From positions 1 to 33,890 of the forward strand of contig JAGVYE010000048.1 in NCBI GenBank assembly GCA_018303445.1: a DNA stretch of 33,890 nucleotides, in the 5' to 3' direction. Below are positions 8,400-15,928 of the stretch, piece by piece. A model generated the notes under the pieces. That model worked only from the letters and a program-made list of their open reading frames with translations, made no database searches and had not been told where the DNA came from. Source of the DNA: Candidatus Woesearchaeota archaeon (GTDB taxonomy: Archaea > Nanobdellota > Nanobdellia > Woesearchaeales > GW2011-AR9). A program made the translations under genes and the position numbers. The first letter of the stretch is position 1, and each line of letters begins with the position of its first letter.

Positions 8400-8936
8400 A
8401 TGTATAAAGAATTATCCATATTAAAACTATTTTTTGAAGATCCACTTGCAGAATTCCATCTTCGAGAGGTTGCTCGACTTACTAATTCTAATCATATGAC
8501 CGTGCGTAGTCATCTCAACAAACTAACAAAAGAAAACATCTTAATTAAAAAACCGGGAAGGCTTTTTACTACTTATTCGACTAATGCTAACAGTCAGAAA
8601 TATCTGAACCTGAAGTTATACTATAATTTGGAGAAACTAAGAGAATCAAATCTTATTAAGGATTTAGAATATTTTTATGATTATCCCGTTATTATTCTTT
8701 TTGGAAGCTATAGTAAAGCCACGAACGTCAAAGAAAGTGATATAGATATAGCTGTTATTACCAACATTAGAAAAGAATTTAAAACAGATAAATATAAAAA
8801 AATATTGCAAAGAGAAGTGAATCTGCGCCTATTCCAGAAAAAAGAGCTACGGATCATGAGACTAAAGAACCCAGAACTTATTAATAGCCTTTGCAATGGA
8901 ATTGTCTTATCAGGTCAATTAGTGATAGTACTATGA
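8400..8936 (+). CDS. MNT-type nucleotidyltransferase with N-terminal winged helix, module 2
   Basis: A 178-aa paralogue of the module-1 enzyme with the same layout: winged helix at 1-65, then a nucleotidyltransferase with FGSYSK and DID. The GSX10DXD motif falls at identical residue numbers (G102, S103, D114, D116). Overall the two proteins have diverged considerably, which points to an old duplication or separate acquisition. The stop codon overlaps the start of the HEPN gene as ATGA. Confidence 0.84.
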   Translation: MYKELSILKLFFEDPLAEFHLREVARLTNSNHMTVRSHLNKLTKENILIKKPGRLFTTYSTNANSQKYLNLKLYYNLEKLRESNLIKDLEYFYDYPVIILFGSYSKATNVKESDIDIAVITNIRKEFKTDKYKKILQREVNLRLFQKKELRIMRLKNPELINSLCNGIVLSGQLVIVL

Positions 8937-9355
8937 GATTCAAACAAGGTATACGTGAAGGAAGTGTAAGAATTATTACTCCGGATTATATTAGGGCCCA
9001 AAGTCTTTTCAAATCTTCCTTGCAAGCCATCTCTTCAGCAAAAAAGATCGCTTTAGAGACCGATACATTAAAATCCATTCTTAGAGAACTATATGAAGGA
9101 CTGCGACAATATTGTGAAGCTATTGGTTATCAAAGAGGTTATAAATTTTCATCACATGAAGTAATTACCTTGTTTCTGGAGGAAATACTGTCAGATTCCA
9201 AAATAGCTCTCCGATTTGACCGCTATAGAAAGATCAGAAATGGGATTAATTACTATGGTGATGACGTTTCTATAGAAACAGTGAAGGAAGCTCTCGTAGA
9301 GATGCCTTCCCTAATTAAAAATCTTGAGAAATACGTGAAGAAAATAAAGAATTAG
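8933..9355 (+). CDS. HEPN-domain protein, partner of MNT module 2
   Basis: The 140-aa reading begins at the ATG overlapping the MNT stop (8933). The frame is open further upstream, but the coupled start gives a length matching module 1. The signature is RKIRNGINYYG, with R102, N103 and Y107-Y108. As in module 1 the expected HEPN His is Tyr. The last 4 bp overlap the end of the convergent histidine phosphatase gene. Confidence 0.78.
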   Translation: MRFKQGIREGSVRIITPDYIRAQSLFKSSLQAISSAKKIALETDTLKSILRELYEGLRQYCEAIGYQRGYKFSSHEVITLFLEEILSDSKIALRFDRYRKIRNGINYYGDDVSIETVKEALVEMPSLIKNLEKYVKKIKN

Positions 9356-10122
9356 AAACGTCCTTCTATATTTCTCTGTGCTTGATCCCGAAGATGTTTT
9401 AGGTCACCTAAATATATAAGCTTAACCCTTCCTTTTCCTGCAAATTCAAATCTAGGATTTGGGCCTGCAATGACACTTTTAAAGGTGATGAGTTCTCCCG
9501 TAGCATAATTTCCCGGAAAATTTTTGACTATTCTAGGTTGTAAAGTATAAAGAGCTACTGTTTTAAATAAAGCGGCATCTAATGCATCGATAGGCGGGCT
9601 ATGTGTAATTTCAATAACGGCGGCTTTCATCCCTTCTTTCACATAGGGCTGAACGCGTTCAATTCCTTGCACTAACCCATCCAGTAATCCAAAAGCAAAA
9701 GAAGCAAGCACTGGCTGTCGTTCTTCTTTTTGTGGACCCAACCAGAATCCTTCCAATAATTCACAAACATAGTCAGCTTCACTCGAAGCATGAGCATACG
9801 AAGGAACTCCAGAAGCGAGCCAGTTGCAGACAGCTAAACCAATATCTTCTCGCTCTGTATGAGCGGCAGAATGAGGATTATATCCTGCTCCGCTTAAGAT
9901 TTCATGAGCGCTTTCTCTTGCTCGAGCGAAAGGAGAAGTAGTAGTATCAATAACCGCATAACCTGACTTTAGGTTTTCTCTTCCCACCGCTTGCATTTGC
10001 TGTCTTCCACCATCACTGAGACAAATAGCTTTATCTTCTAAAGATCCAGCTAATTCCTCCGCGACTTGACGCTCTTTTTTTCCATGTCGGGAAACTAGCC
10101 CTTCAATAATTCCAGTGGTCAT
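9352..10122 (-). CDS. Histidine phosphatase superfamily (phosphoglycerate-mutase-like) protein
   Basis: With the start at 10122 the protein is 256 aa. It begins close to the catalytic motif SRHGKKE (R12, H13). It continues with TSPFARARESA (R67/R69) and ITHSP with the second catalytic His (H174). These are the marks of branch-1 histidine phosphatases, which form a phosphohistidine intermediate; SixA in the same superfamily removes phosphate from protein phosphohistidine. An upstream extension to 10275 is open, but a minus-strand TTTATAAA box 26 bp before 10122 supports the shorter start. It sits inside the array of phosphohistidine-domain genes, divergent from paralogue 3. Its true substrate is unknown. 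Confidence 0.8.
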   Translation of the reverse strand: MTTGIIEGLVSRHGKKERQVAEELAGSLEDKAICLSDGGRQQMQAVGRENLKSGYAVIDTTTSPFARARESAHEILSGAGYNPHSAAHTEREDIGLAVCNWLASGVPSYAHASSEADYVCELLEGFWLGPQKEERQPVLASFAFGLLDGLVQGIERVQPYVKEGMKAAVIEITHSPPIDALDAALFKTVALYTLQPRIVKNFPGNYATGELITFKSVIAGPNPRFEFAGKGRVKLIYLGDLKHLRDQAQRNIEGRF

Positions 10123-10144
10123 ATGAGTTTGGGAGGGGCATTCA

Positions 10145-10152
10145 TTTATAAA
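10145..10152 (-). promoter_or_regulatory. TATA box of the histidine phosphatase gene
   Basis: On the minus strand TTTATAAA is centred about 26 bp before the ATG at 10122. It fixes the start codon and implies a leaderless transcript. Confidence 0.65.
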
Positions 10153-10223
10153 CTTTTCTCTTTTACTACTATTTAATAATAACTCCCTCGTAGGAATAAA
10201 CACATGATTCCTACCGCACAGCG

Positions 10224-10236
10224 TAAATATTAAAAG
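10224..10236 (+). promoter_or_regulatory. TATA box of the array genes 3-7
   Basis: TAAATATTAAAA is centred about 28 bp before the ATG at 10259. It is the only promoter-like element seen before the run of genes 3-7, which are otherwise joined by overlaps or 1-bp gaps. Confidence 0.5.
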
Positions 10237-10258
10237 CGCCTGCGAGTTATTCAGAAAA

Positions 10259-11017
10259 ATGCTTCCAAAACTCATAACCTACACTCGTGGATTTATTCCC
10301 TTATCACACATCTATTTTATTATAAAAGCTATGAATGAGATGGCATCTGAACTTAATGAAACGAAAGCAAAAATCATTGCCTATGCTCACCACGGAAAAA
10401 AAACATGGTGGAGTTGGAGCGAGCAGGAAATGAACACTCTTGGTAAACTGATTTGGAAAAAAACCGCGACAAAGAAAACCGCCGAAGAACACTTTCAAAA
10501 GATAAGAAGTTTCGCGGAAAAATCCATCGAAACGGCAGAAAAGCTAAGAAAAAAAAATCTGGCCATATTATCCAACGAACAACTGCCAAAAGCGTATCAA
10601 GAGTTTTATGAGAGCTGCAAAGAAGCTCATGCCCTGCTAAACTTTGATATCGACGCCATTGATATTTTACCCGTTGAATTTCTCAAACAAGCAGTACGCA
10701 AAGAGTTATCACCTCTTAAAGAAAATGAGTTTCTCGACATCTATACAAAGCTAACAACGCCCATCCATACTAGTTATGTAAGCACTGAAGAAAAGGCTTT
10801 TTTAGAGTTATTAGAAAGAATGAAAAGTAAGAATGTCCCTCTGAGTACATTAAGAACATCGCCTTTTTACAAAGATTTCCAAAAAATTATCAGCGCCTTC
10901 TGGTGGACTTGTTTGGGCTGGGAAAACAGATTTCTCAAGAAAGAAGAAGATTATATCTCTGATTTAAAAGGTTACGAGCAGAAAGTAAAAGATCAAAGAA
11001 TTTCTTCAGAAGAGTAA
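10259..11017 (+). CDS. Mobile-domain protein paralogue 3, N-terminal fragment (broken gene)
   Basis: This is the helical N-terminal half of a family member: KKTWWSW in place of the YG-x-x-YW motif, then LTTPIHTSY and the following helices. The reading ends early at a TAA in the left arm of a perfect 61-bp inverted repeat. The last seven residues come from the inverted copy. About 50-60 residues found in the other paralogues at this point, including the DxRKK motif, are missing. The fragment has no phosphohistidine domain. The start at 10259 is supported by the TATA box and by the position of family motifs. Confidence 0.75.
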   Translation: MLPKLITYTRGFIPLSHIYFIIKAMNEMASELNETKAKIIAYAHHGKKTWWSWSEQEMNTLGKLIWKKTATKKTAEEHFQKIRSFAEKSIETAEKLRKKNLAILSNEQLPKAYQEFYESCKEAHALLNFDIDAIDILPVEFLKQAVRKELSPLKENEFLDIYTKLTTPIHTSYVSTEEKAFLELLERMKSKNVPLSTLRTSPFYKDFQKIISAFWWTCLGWENRFLKKEEDYISDLKGYEQKVKDQRISSEE

Positions 11018-11129
11018 TATTGTAATTTGTCCATGGGGATATTTGTTCTATTGCTTTTTACTGAAATTAGCAATAGAACAAATATCCCCATGGACAAATT
11101 ACAATATTACTCTTCTGAAGAAATTCTTT
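10995..11129. repeat. Perfect inverted repeat, 61-bp arms and 13-bp loop
   Basis: The arm 10995-11055 is the exact reverse complement of 11069-11129. The right arm is the native coding sequence: it reads EISNRTNIPMDKLQYY, which fits the family. The left arm is therefore the copy. It destroys the reading frame of paralogue 3 and replaces about 150 bp of expected coding sequence. Confidence 0.97.
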
Positions 11130-11617
11130 CCTTCTTAACAGAAAAACGAACCTGGAACGAACCAGACTTTAAGAAACGACAACAAGCGCAATTTATCTTG
11201 TCTGATGAAAAAGGTATTCATCAGTTGAGCGGAGAACAAGCTGAAAAAAAAATCAAAGAATATTATGAACCCGACCATAGCGAAGTAAAAGAAATTAAAG
11301 GCGTTTGCAGTTCCTCCAGGATTGCCAAGGGAAAAGTTAAGATTTGCAATGGTGCAGAGGACGCTCTCCGCAAAATAAAAGAAGGCGATATTCTAGTGAC
11401 GGGAATGACTCTTCCTGATTACGTGCCTTCCATGAGAAAGGCAGGAGCTATTGTCACGGATGAAGGAGGCATAACTTGCCATGCGGCTATCGTAAGTCGA
11501 GAATTGAAAAAGCCATGTATTACGGGAACGAAAAAGGCCACGGAAATTCTTAAAGATGGTGATGTAGTGGAAGTGGACGCGAAGAAAGGCATCATAACTA
11601 TTCTTCAAAGGGATTAA
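11033..11617 (+). CDS. Mobile-domain protein paralogue 3, C-terminal fragment (broken gene)
   Basis: This carries the end of the helical region and a complete swivelling domain: GDILVTGMTLP, TDEGGITCHAA (catalytic His codon at 11480) and PCITGT. The first residues after the ATG at 11033 are encoded by the inverted repeat and loop, so they are not ancestral; family similarity begins at TEISNR. A TTG at 11027 is an alternative start. If translated, it would be an almost stand-alone phosphohistidine domain of about 194 aa. It ends 1 bp before paralogue 4. Confidence 0.75.
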   Translation: MGIFVLLLFTEISNRTNIPMDKLQYYSSEEILSFLTEKRTWNEPDFKKRQQAQFILSDEKGIHQLSGEQAEKKIKEYYEPDHSEVKEIKGVCSSSRIAKGKVKICNGAEDALRKIKEGDILVTGMTLPDYVPSMRKAGAIVTDEGGITCHAAIVSRELKKPCITGTKKATEILKDGDVVEVDAKKGIITILQRD

Positions 11618-11618
11618 A

Positions 11619-13022
11619 ATGTGGTATAAACAAGAAGGCGAACTTGTTCCTTTTACCGCTTGGCCATGGATGAGAACAATAACACGATTATCTCCACAAT
11701 TTAAACTTGATTTTAAGCAGCTGTACGGTTATTTCAATAAAGATTATGGTTGGTTCTATTGGGATTTACAAGCTATGAATGAACTAGCAAAATGGACATA
11801 TGAAACGTATGGAAATTCGATTGAGAAAATATATTTTCTTTTTACGCAAGCTGCGCGTTCTCTCGAAGAGTTGTATCTTTCAACGTACGATGAAAAATGG
11901 CAGAATTTAACGATAAAAGATCTTTTAGAAAAGTATAGTGTAATAGGGGTTACTCATACAAAAATGTGGAGCACAAGCTTGTTCATAGATAGTTTTGATC
12001 CAGGATTTGATCAAGAACAGATAGAAAAAAAAACAAAAGAATTTTCTTTAACGAAAGAGGAAGCTACGGTGTTGGCAACACCTGACGGCATAACATACGC
12101 AAGTGAGCGTCGTCTTGATTTTCTGCAAATAATATTAAAGTTTGATGCCAAACTTTCTGTTCAGCATCCTGAGATTAAGGAACATATTAAACGATATGAT
12201 TACTATCAGTACAGTTATGCTCATCCGCAGCGCATTACCGTAAACCAAATTGAAGAAGAAATAAAAACTGCTCAAAAGAACATACCAAACATCAAAGATG
12301 AGTTTACAAGATTAAATTCTTTTCAAAAAGAACAACAGAATAAAATAAATGAAATTTTAAAGAAGCATAGCTTATCCCAAAACCCCTTTTATTTTTTTCA
12401 GACCTTAACTTACTGGCGTGAACATCGTAAGAAAGTGAATATGATGGGGTGTTATATGCTCCATCGCTTTCTCGAAGTTTTAGAGCTTAAAAGCCGTATT
12501 CCTAAAAGATTTTTAGAATATCTCAACTATGATGAAGTAAAAGGACTATTTTCAGGAAAGATTAACAAAGAGATTTTAAAAAAGCGATATCAAGAAACGA
12601 CACTTCTTAGAATTCAGAGAAGAAACTATACTCTTTACAGCGGATTAGAAGCCAAAGAAAAGAGAAAGGAACTTGAGTCTCAAATGTTAAAAAATGGCGA
12701 TAATCAAATTCGTGGAACAACCGCATGTTGGGGAAAAGTTCAAGGAAGAGTAAAAGTAATCAGGGACAGAAACGACTTTGTAAAATTTCAGCAAGGTGAT
12801 ATTCTTGTAGCCGGAATGACCCGCCCAGAACATGTACCTCTCCTGAAGAAAGCTGCTGCCATTGTAACTAACGAAGGAGGCATAACTTGCCATGCCGCCA
12901 TTGTCAGCAGGGAACTTAATATCCCTTGTATTATTGGCACAAAGGTGGCAACGGAAGTTTTAAAAGATGGCGATCTTGTCGAGGTTAATGCCAATCACGG
13001 CATTGTGAGAAAGTTATCATGA
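11619..13022 (+). CDS. PEP-utilising-enzyme mobile-domain protein, paralogue 4
   Basis: A 467-aa family member. The N-terminal part has YGWFYWD, LATPDGITY, a RYDYYQYSY segment and EHRKK. The swivel domain has GDILVAGMTRP and TNEGGITCHAA with the catalytic His at 425. The Asp of the usual TDEGG is Asn here. The gene starts 1 bp after the stop of paralogue 3 and overlaps paralogue 5 by ATGA. Neither an ATP-grasp nor a PEP-binding domain is present. Confidence 0.85.
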   Translation: MWYKQEGELVPFTAWPWMRTITRLSPQFKLDFKQLYGYFNKDYGWFYWDLQAMNELAKWTYETYGNSIEKIYFLFTQAARSLEELYLSTYDEKWQNLTIKDLLEKYSVIGVTHTKMWSTSLFIDSFDPGFDQEQIEKKTKEFSLTKEEATVLATPDGITYASERRLDFLQIILKFDAKLSVQHPEIKEHIKRYDYYQYSYAHPQRITVNQIEEEIKTAQKNIPNIKDEFTRLNSFQKEQQNKINEILKKHSLSQNPFYFFQTLTYWREHRKKVNMMGCYMLHRFLEVLELKSRIPKRFLEYLNYDEVKGLFSGKINKEILKKRYQETTLLRIQRRNYTLYSGLEAKEKRKELESQMLKNGDNQIRGTTACWGKVQGRVKVIRDRNDFVKFQQGDILVAGMTRPEHVPLLKKAAAIVTNEGGITCHAAIVSRELNIPCIIGTKVATEVLKDGDLVEVNANHGIVRKLS

Positions 13023-14449
13023 ACCAAAAAGAAATCGCCTTTGAACAATTACAGAAAAAATGGTATCCACAGGGCTTTAACTGCACGCCTTTTCTCCTTA
13101 TTCCCCCAGGAAGCAGCGGTTTTGATCTCAAGCCATGCTTAGGAGATACTTTTACTCATTTCCTCTACGAATTTAAGAACGATTTCGGAAAGATGTATTA
13201 CGACCTTGATGAATTAAACCACCTTGGCACGATTGTTCGCTCAAAAATTAAGAAAGATAAACAATTCCTCATAAAAACACGAAAACAATCCGACCTTAAT
13301 TATAGCAAAGCTTTACAGCAGATAAAAAATATCCCCGAGTTACAATGGCCCTCCTTATCAAAAGAAGAATTCCTTTCTCTCATACAGAAAGCTATGTACC
13401 TTCTACGATCTTGTGGTCTTTATGGTCATATTATCGAACCATTTTCTCTTACCACGGATGTGATGATTAAAAACATGCTTTCACAATATGTAAAAGAGCC
13501 CTCTGAACTAAATAAAGTCCTTACCATTATTTCCACACCCACAAAAAGATCTTTTCTTCATGAAATGGAAGAAGATCTCTTTACGATTTCGCAAATAAAC
13601 AACGAAAAAGAAAGGAAACAAAGGATCAAAGAACATCTGGCGCGTTTTTATTGGGTACGTAATACTTATGCCGGCAGAACAAAGCTTACGCTTAAAGATA
13701 TTGAAAATGAACTGAAAACAATTTCATCTAACTTTCATGATTCTGCCAAAATCGAGAAGAAAAGTGAGCTTATACAACAACTAAGATTAAACCCAGAACT
13801 TATTTTGCTGCTCGAAGCTTCCGACTTTATAACTGATTGGCAGGATAAACGTAAGAAAGACATTTTCATCGCCATTGACATCGCTGAAAGAGTGCTAGAA
13901 GAATTATCACAAAGAATTAACATCGAGGTTGCCAATTTACGATATCTTTCGTATCCTGATATTACCCTTTCCTTATTCACTGACAAAACACTGCCACAAA
14001 CTCTCACCGAACGACGTAATGGTGTCGTTTTTTATACCCTACCAGAAAAAGAAATCATCCTTACAGGAAAAGAGTACCTGGAATTCAGAGAAAGAGTAGA
14101 ACGGAAGGAAAAACCAACTCAACAAATCAAAAAATTTAGTGGCCTGACTGCTTCTTTAGGAACGGCAATTGGCCAGGTAAAGGTCTGTAAATTATTATCC
14201 GATATCAGAAAAGTAAAAGAAGGAGATATTCTCGTCACCTCCATGACCAGGCCAGAATTCCTTCCGGCCATGGAAAAGGCTGCTGCGTTTATTACTGACG
14301 AAGGGGGTATAACCTCACATGCCGCAATTTTAGCCAGAGAGATGAAGAAACCTTGTATTATAGGGACAAAAATTGCCACACAAGTTTTAAAAGACGGTAT
14401 GACTGTACAAGTAAAGGCCAATCACGGGCTGATACAGATTATAGAATGA
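13019..14449 (+). CDS. PEP-utilising-enzyme mobile-domain protein, paralogue 5
   Basis: A 476-aa family member with FGKMYYD near the N-terminus, then ISTPTKRSF, RFYWVRNTY and DKRKK. The C-terminal domain has GDILVTSMTRP, TDEGGITSHAA with the catalytic His at 434, and PCIIGT. The ATGA overlap with paralogue 4 (13019-13022) and another with paralogue 6 (14446-14449) show tight translational coupling. The end of the swivel domain is less typical (DGMTVQVKA instead of DGDxVEVxA). Confidence 0.85.
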   Translation: MNQKEIAFEQLQKKWYPQGFNCTPFLLIPPGSSGFDLKPCLGDTFTHFLYEFKNDFGKMYYDLDELNHLGTIVRSKIKKDKQFLIKTRKQSDLNYSKALQQIKNIPELQWPSLSKEEFLSLIQKAMYLLRSCGLYGHIIEPFSLTTDVMIKNMLSQYVKEPSELNKVLTIISTPTKRSFLHEMEEDLFTISQINNEKERKQRIKEHLARFYWVRNTYAGRTKLTLKDIENELKTISSNFHDSAKIEKKSELIQQLRLNPELILLLEASDFITDWQDKRKKDIFIAIDIAERVLEELSQRINIEVANLRYLSYPDITLSLFTDKTLPQTLTERRNGVVFYTLPEKEIILTGKEYLEFRERVERKEKPTQQIKKFSGLTASLGTAIGQVKVCKLLSDIRKVKEGDILVTSMTRPEFLPAMEKAAAFITDEGGITSHAAILAREMKKPCIIGTKIATQVLKDGMTVQVKANHGLIQIIE

Positions 14450-15927
14450 AACCACTCCAAAAAACAATTTCCCTAGCAGAGTTTACCAAGGCGAAAAAGA
14501 TCATTAAAGAAACAGTATGGTATCGACAAGCTACCACAAGTTGTCCGTTGTATATTGGTACGCCATGTATTGGTGTTCTTGATGAATTCACCTATCCAGG
14601 GATTTATGGACAATCCAATGAATTTGAAGGATATTATTCACTTCATGAATTTAATTATCTTGCCAAAGAGGTCATAGAGAAAACAAAAAGGAATACTTCT
14701 TATATCGATGGATATTACAAGAAATTAACAACGATCTTTAACAATGCGAAAAAAATTCTTACAAAAGCAGAAAGCATTGATGTGACAAATAGTAGTCTTC
14801 CCGAACTGGAAAAGTTTGTCCAAGAAGTTGATGATGCCAGTTACCTGATGTGGAATAACTGTTTCCTTGTCGATAAGTTTGATCCTTCGGGTGCAGATCT
14901 CCTAAAAAACGAGTGTATAAAAGCGAATTTAAATCAAGAAGAAATCGATATTCTCGTTCGCCCTCAAAAAATTAATTTTATTGAACAATCAAACGTAGAG
15001 TTACATTCACTGGCTTTACAACTTCAGAAGAAAAACAAACCAGATCCACTCGTTTTATTGAAACCATTTACTGAGAAATGGTTCTTTATTCAAAATAGCT
15101 GGGGAAATGTTATCTTTTTAGAAGCAAAAGATTTTCTGCAATCCATACAAGATCTCATGAAGGAGTCCTCAGAAAGATTGCAAAACGTCATCAAACAGTA
15201 TGAAGATCTTTCTTCCATAACTAAAAAGAAAGTAGACAATCTGTATCTTACACATACAATTTCTCCAGAACTTAAAAATATATTTCATCTCTTTCGTACT
15301 TTAGGTGTGATCCGTGATGAGCGAAAAGAAATTGTTTTACACATTAATCATTTCAATGAGCGAGTAGCTCGTCATCTTGGAAAAGAATTTAAGATTGGGG
15401 TATCGTTATTACGACGAGCTTTACCAAGCGAGTTAGCTCTCCTTACCTCAAAAGGAGAACTTAAGAAACTTCTCCCTCTTCTGCAACAACGAGAAGATGC
15501 CGTCTATCTTCATGGCGTTAGTGTACAAACCATGTTTATTGGAGGAAAAGAAGCAAAAGTTATCATTGAAATGCTTCATGAAAAATTATTACAACATGGC
15601 GAAGAATTGAAAGGAATTATTGCCTGTAAAGGAAAAATGACGAAAATTCGTGGGCGTGTAAAGATCATCCTAGGAGAAACACACTTTAGTAAGTTTGAAG
15701 ATGGCGATATTCTTGTTGCTCCTATGACCAGGCCGGAATATGTGCCATTAATGAAACGTGCTAAGGCTGTTATTACAGATGAAGGTGGTATCACCTGCCA
15801 TGCTGCCATTATCAGTAGGGAATTAAATATTCCCTGCATTATTGGTACAAGCGTTGCCACAAAAAAACTCTTTGACAACCGGGAAATCGAAGTAGATACG
15901 GAGAAGGGAAAGATTACCTTAATTTAA
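14446..15927 (+). CDS. PEP-utilising-enzyme mobile-domain protein, paralogue 6
   Basis: The frame is open upstream to 14353, but the ATG at 14446 overlaps the stop of paralogue 5 as ATGA. It gives 493 aa, in line with the family, so it was chosen. Motifs: EFEGYYSL near the N-terminus, LVRPQKINF, KWFFIQNSW and RDERKE. The swivel domain has GDILVAPMTRP and TDEGGITCHAA with the catalytic His at 452. The KDGD of the other members is replaced by FDNRE near the end, a local divergence away from the active site. Confidence 0.84.
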   Translation: MKPLQKTISLAEFTKAKKIIKETVWYRQATTSCPLYIGTPCIGVLDEFTYPGIYGQSNEFEGYYSLHEFNYLAKEVIEKTKRNTSYIDGYYKKLTTIFNNAKKILTKAESIDVTNSSLPELEKFVQEVDDASYLMWNNCFLVDKFDPSGADLLKNECIKANLNQEEIDILVRPQKINFIEQSNVELHSLALQLQKKNKPDPLVLLKPFTEKWFFIQNSWGNVIFLEAKDFLQSIQDLMKESSERLQNVIKQYEDLSSITKKKVDNLYLTHTISPELKNIFHLFRTLGVIRDERKEIVLHINHFNERVARHLGKEFKIGVSLLRRALPSELALLTSKGELKKLLPLLQQREDAVYLHGVSVQTMFIGGKEAKVIIEMLHEKLLQHGEELKGIIACKGKMTKIRGRVKIILGETHFSKFEDGDILVAPMTRPEYVPLMKRAKAVITDEGGITCHAAIISRELNIPCIIGTSVATKKLFDNREIEVDTEKGKITLI

Positions 15928-15928
15928 A

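Noticed and set aside
4489-9355. Composite transposon bounded by the MNT-HEPN pairs
   Set aside because: The two pairs are strongly diverged, no terminal repeats were seen and no transposase is present.
10123-10275. N-terminal extension of the histidine phosphatase to 10275
   Set aside because: The extension reads through the TATA box at 10145-10152 and overlaps the start of paralogue 3. The catalytic motif is normally close to the N-terminus in this family.
10995-11129. Intrinsic terminator or invertible promoter at the inverted repeat
   Set aside because: No T-run follows the right arm and the arm is native coding sequence. A copying event or assembly artefact explains it better.
14353-14445. 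Upstream extension of paralogue 6 from 14353
   Set aside because: It lies wholly inside paralogue 5, has no family similarity, and the ATGA-coupled ATG at 14446 is a better start.
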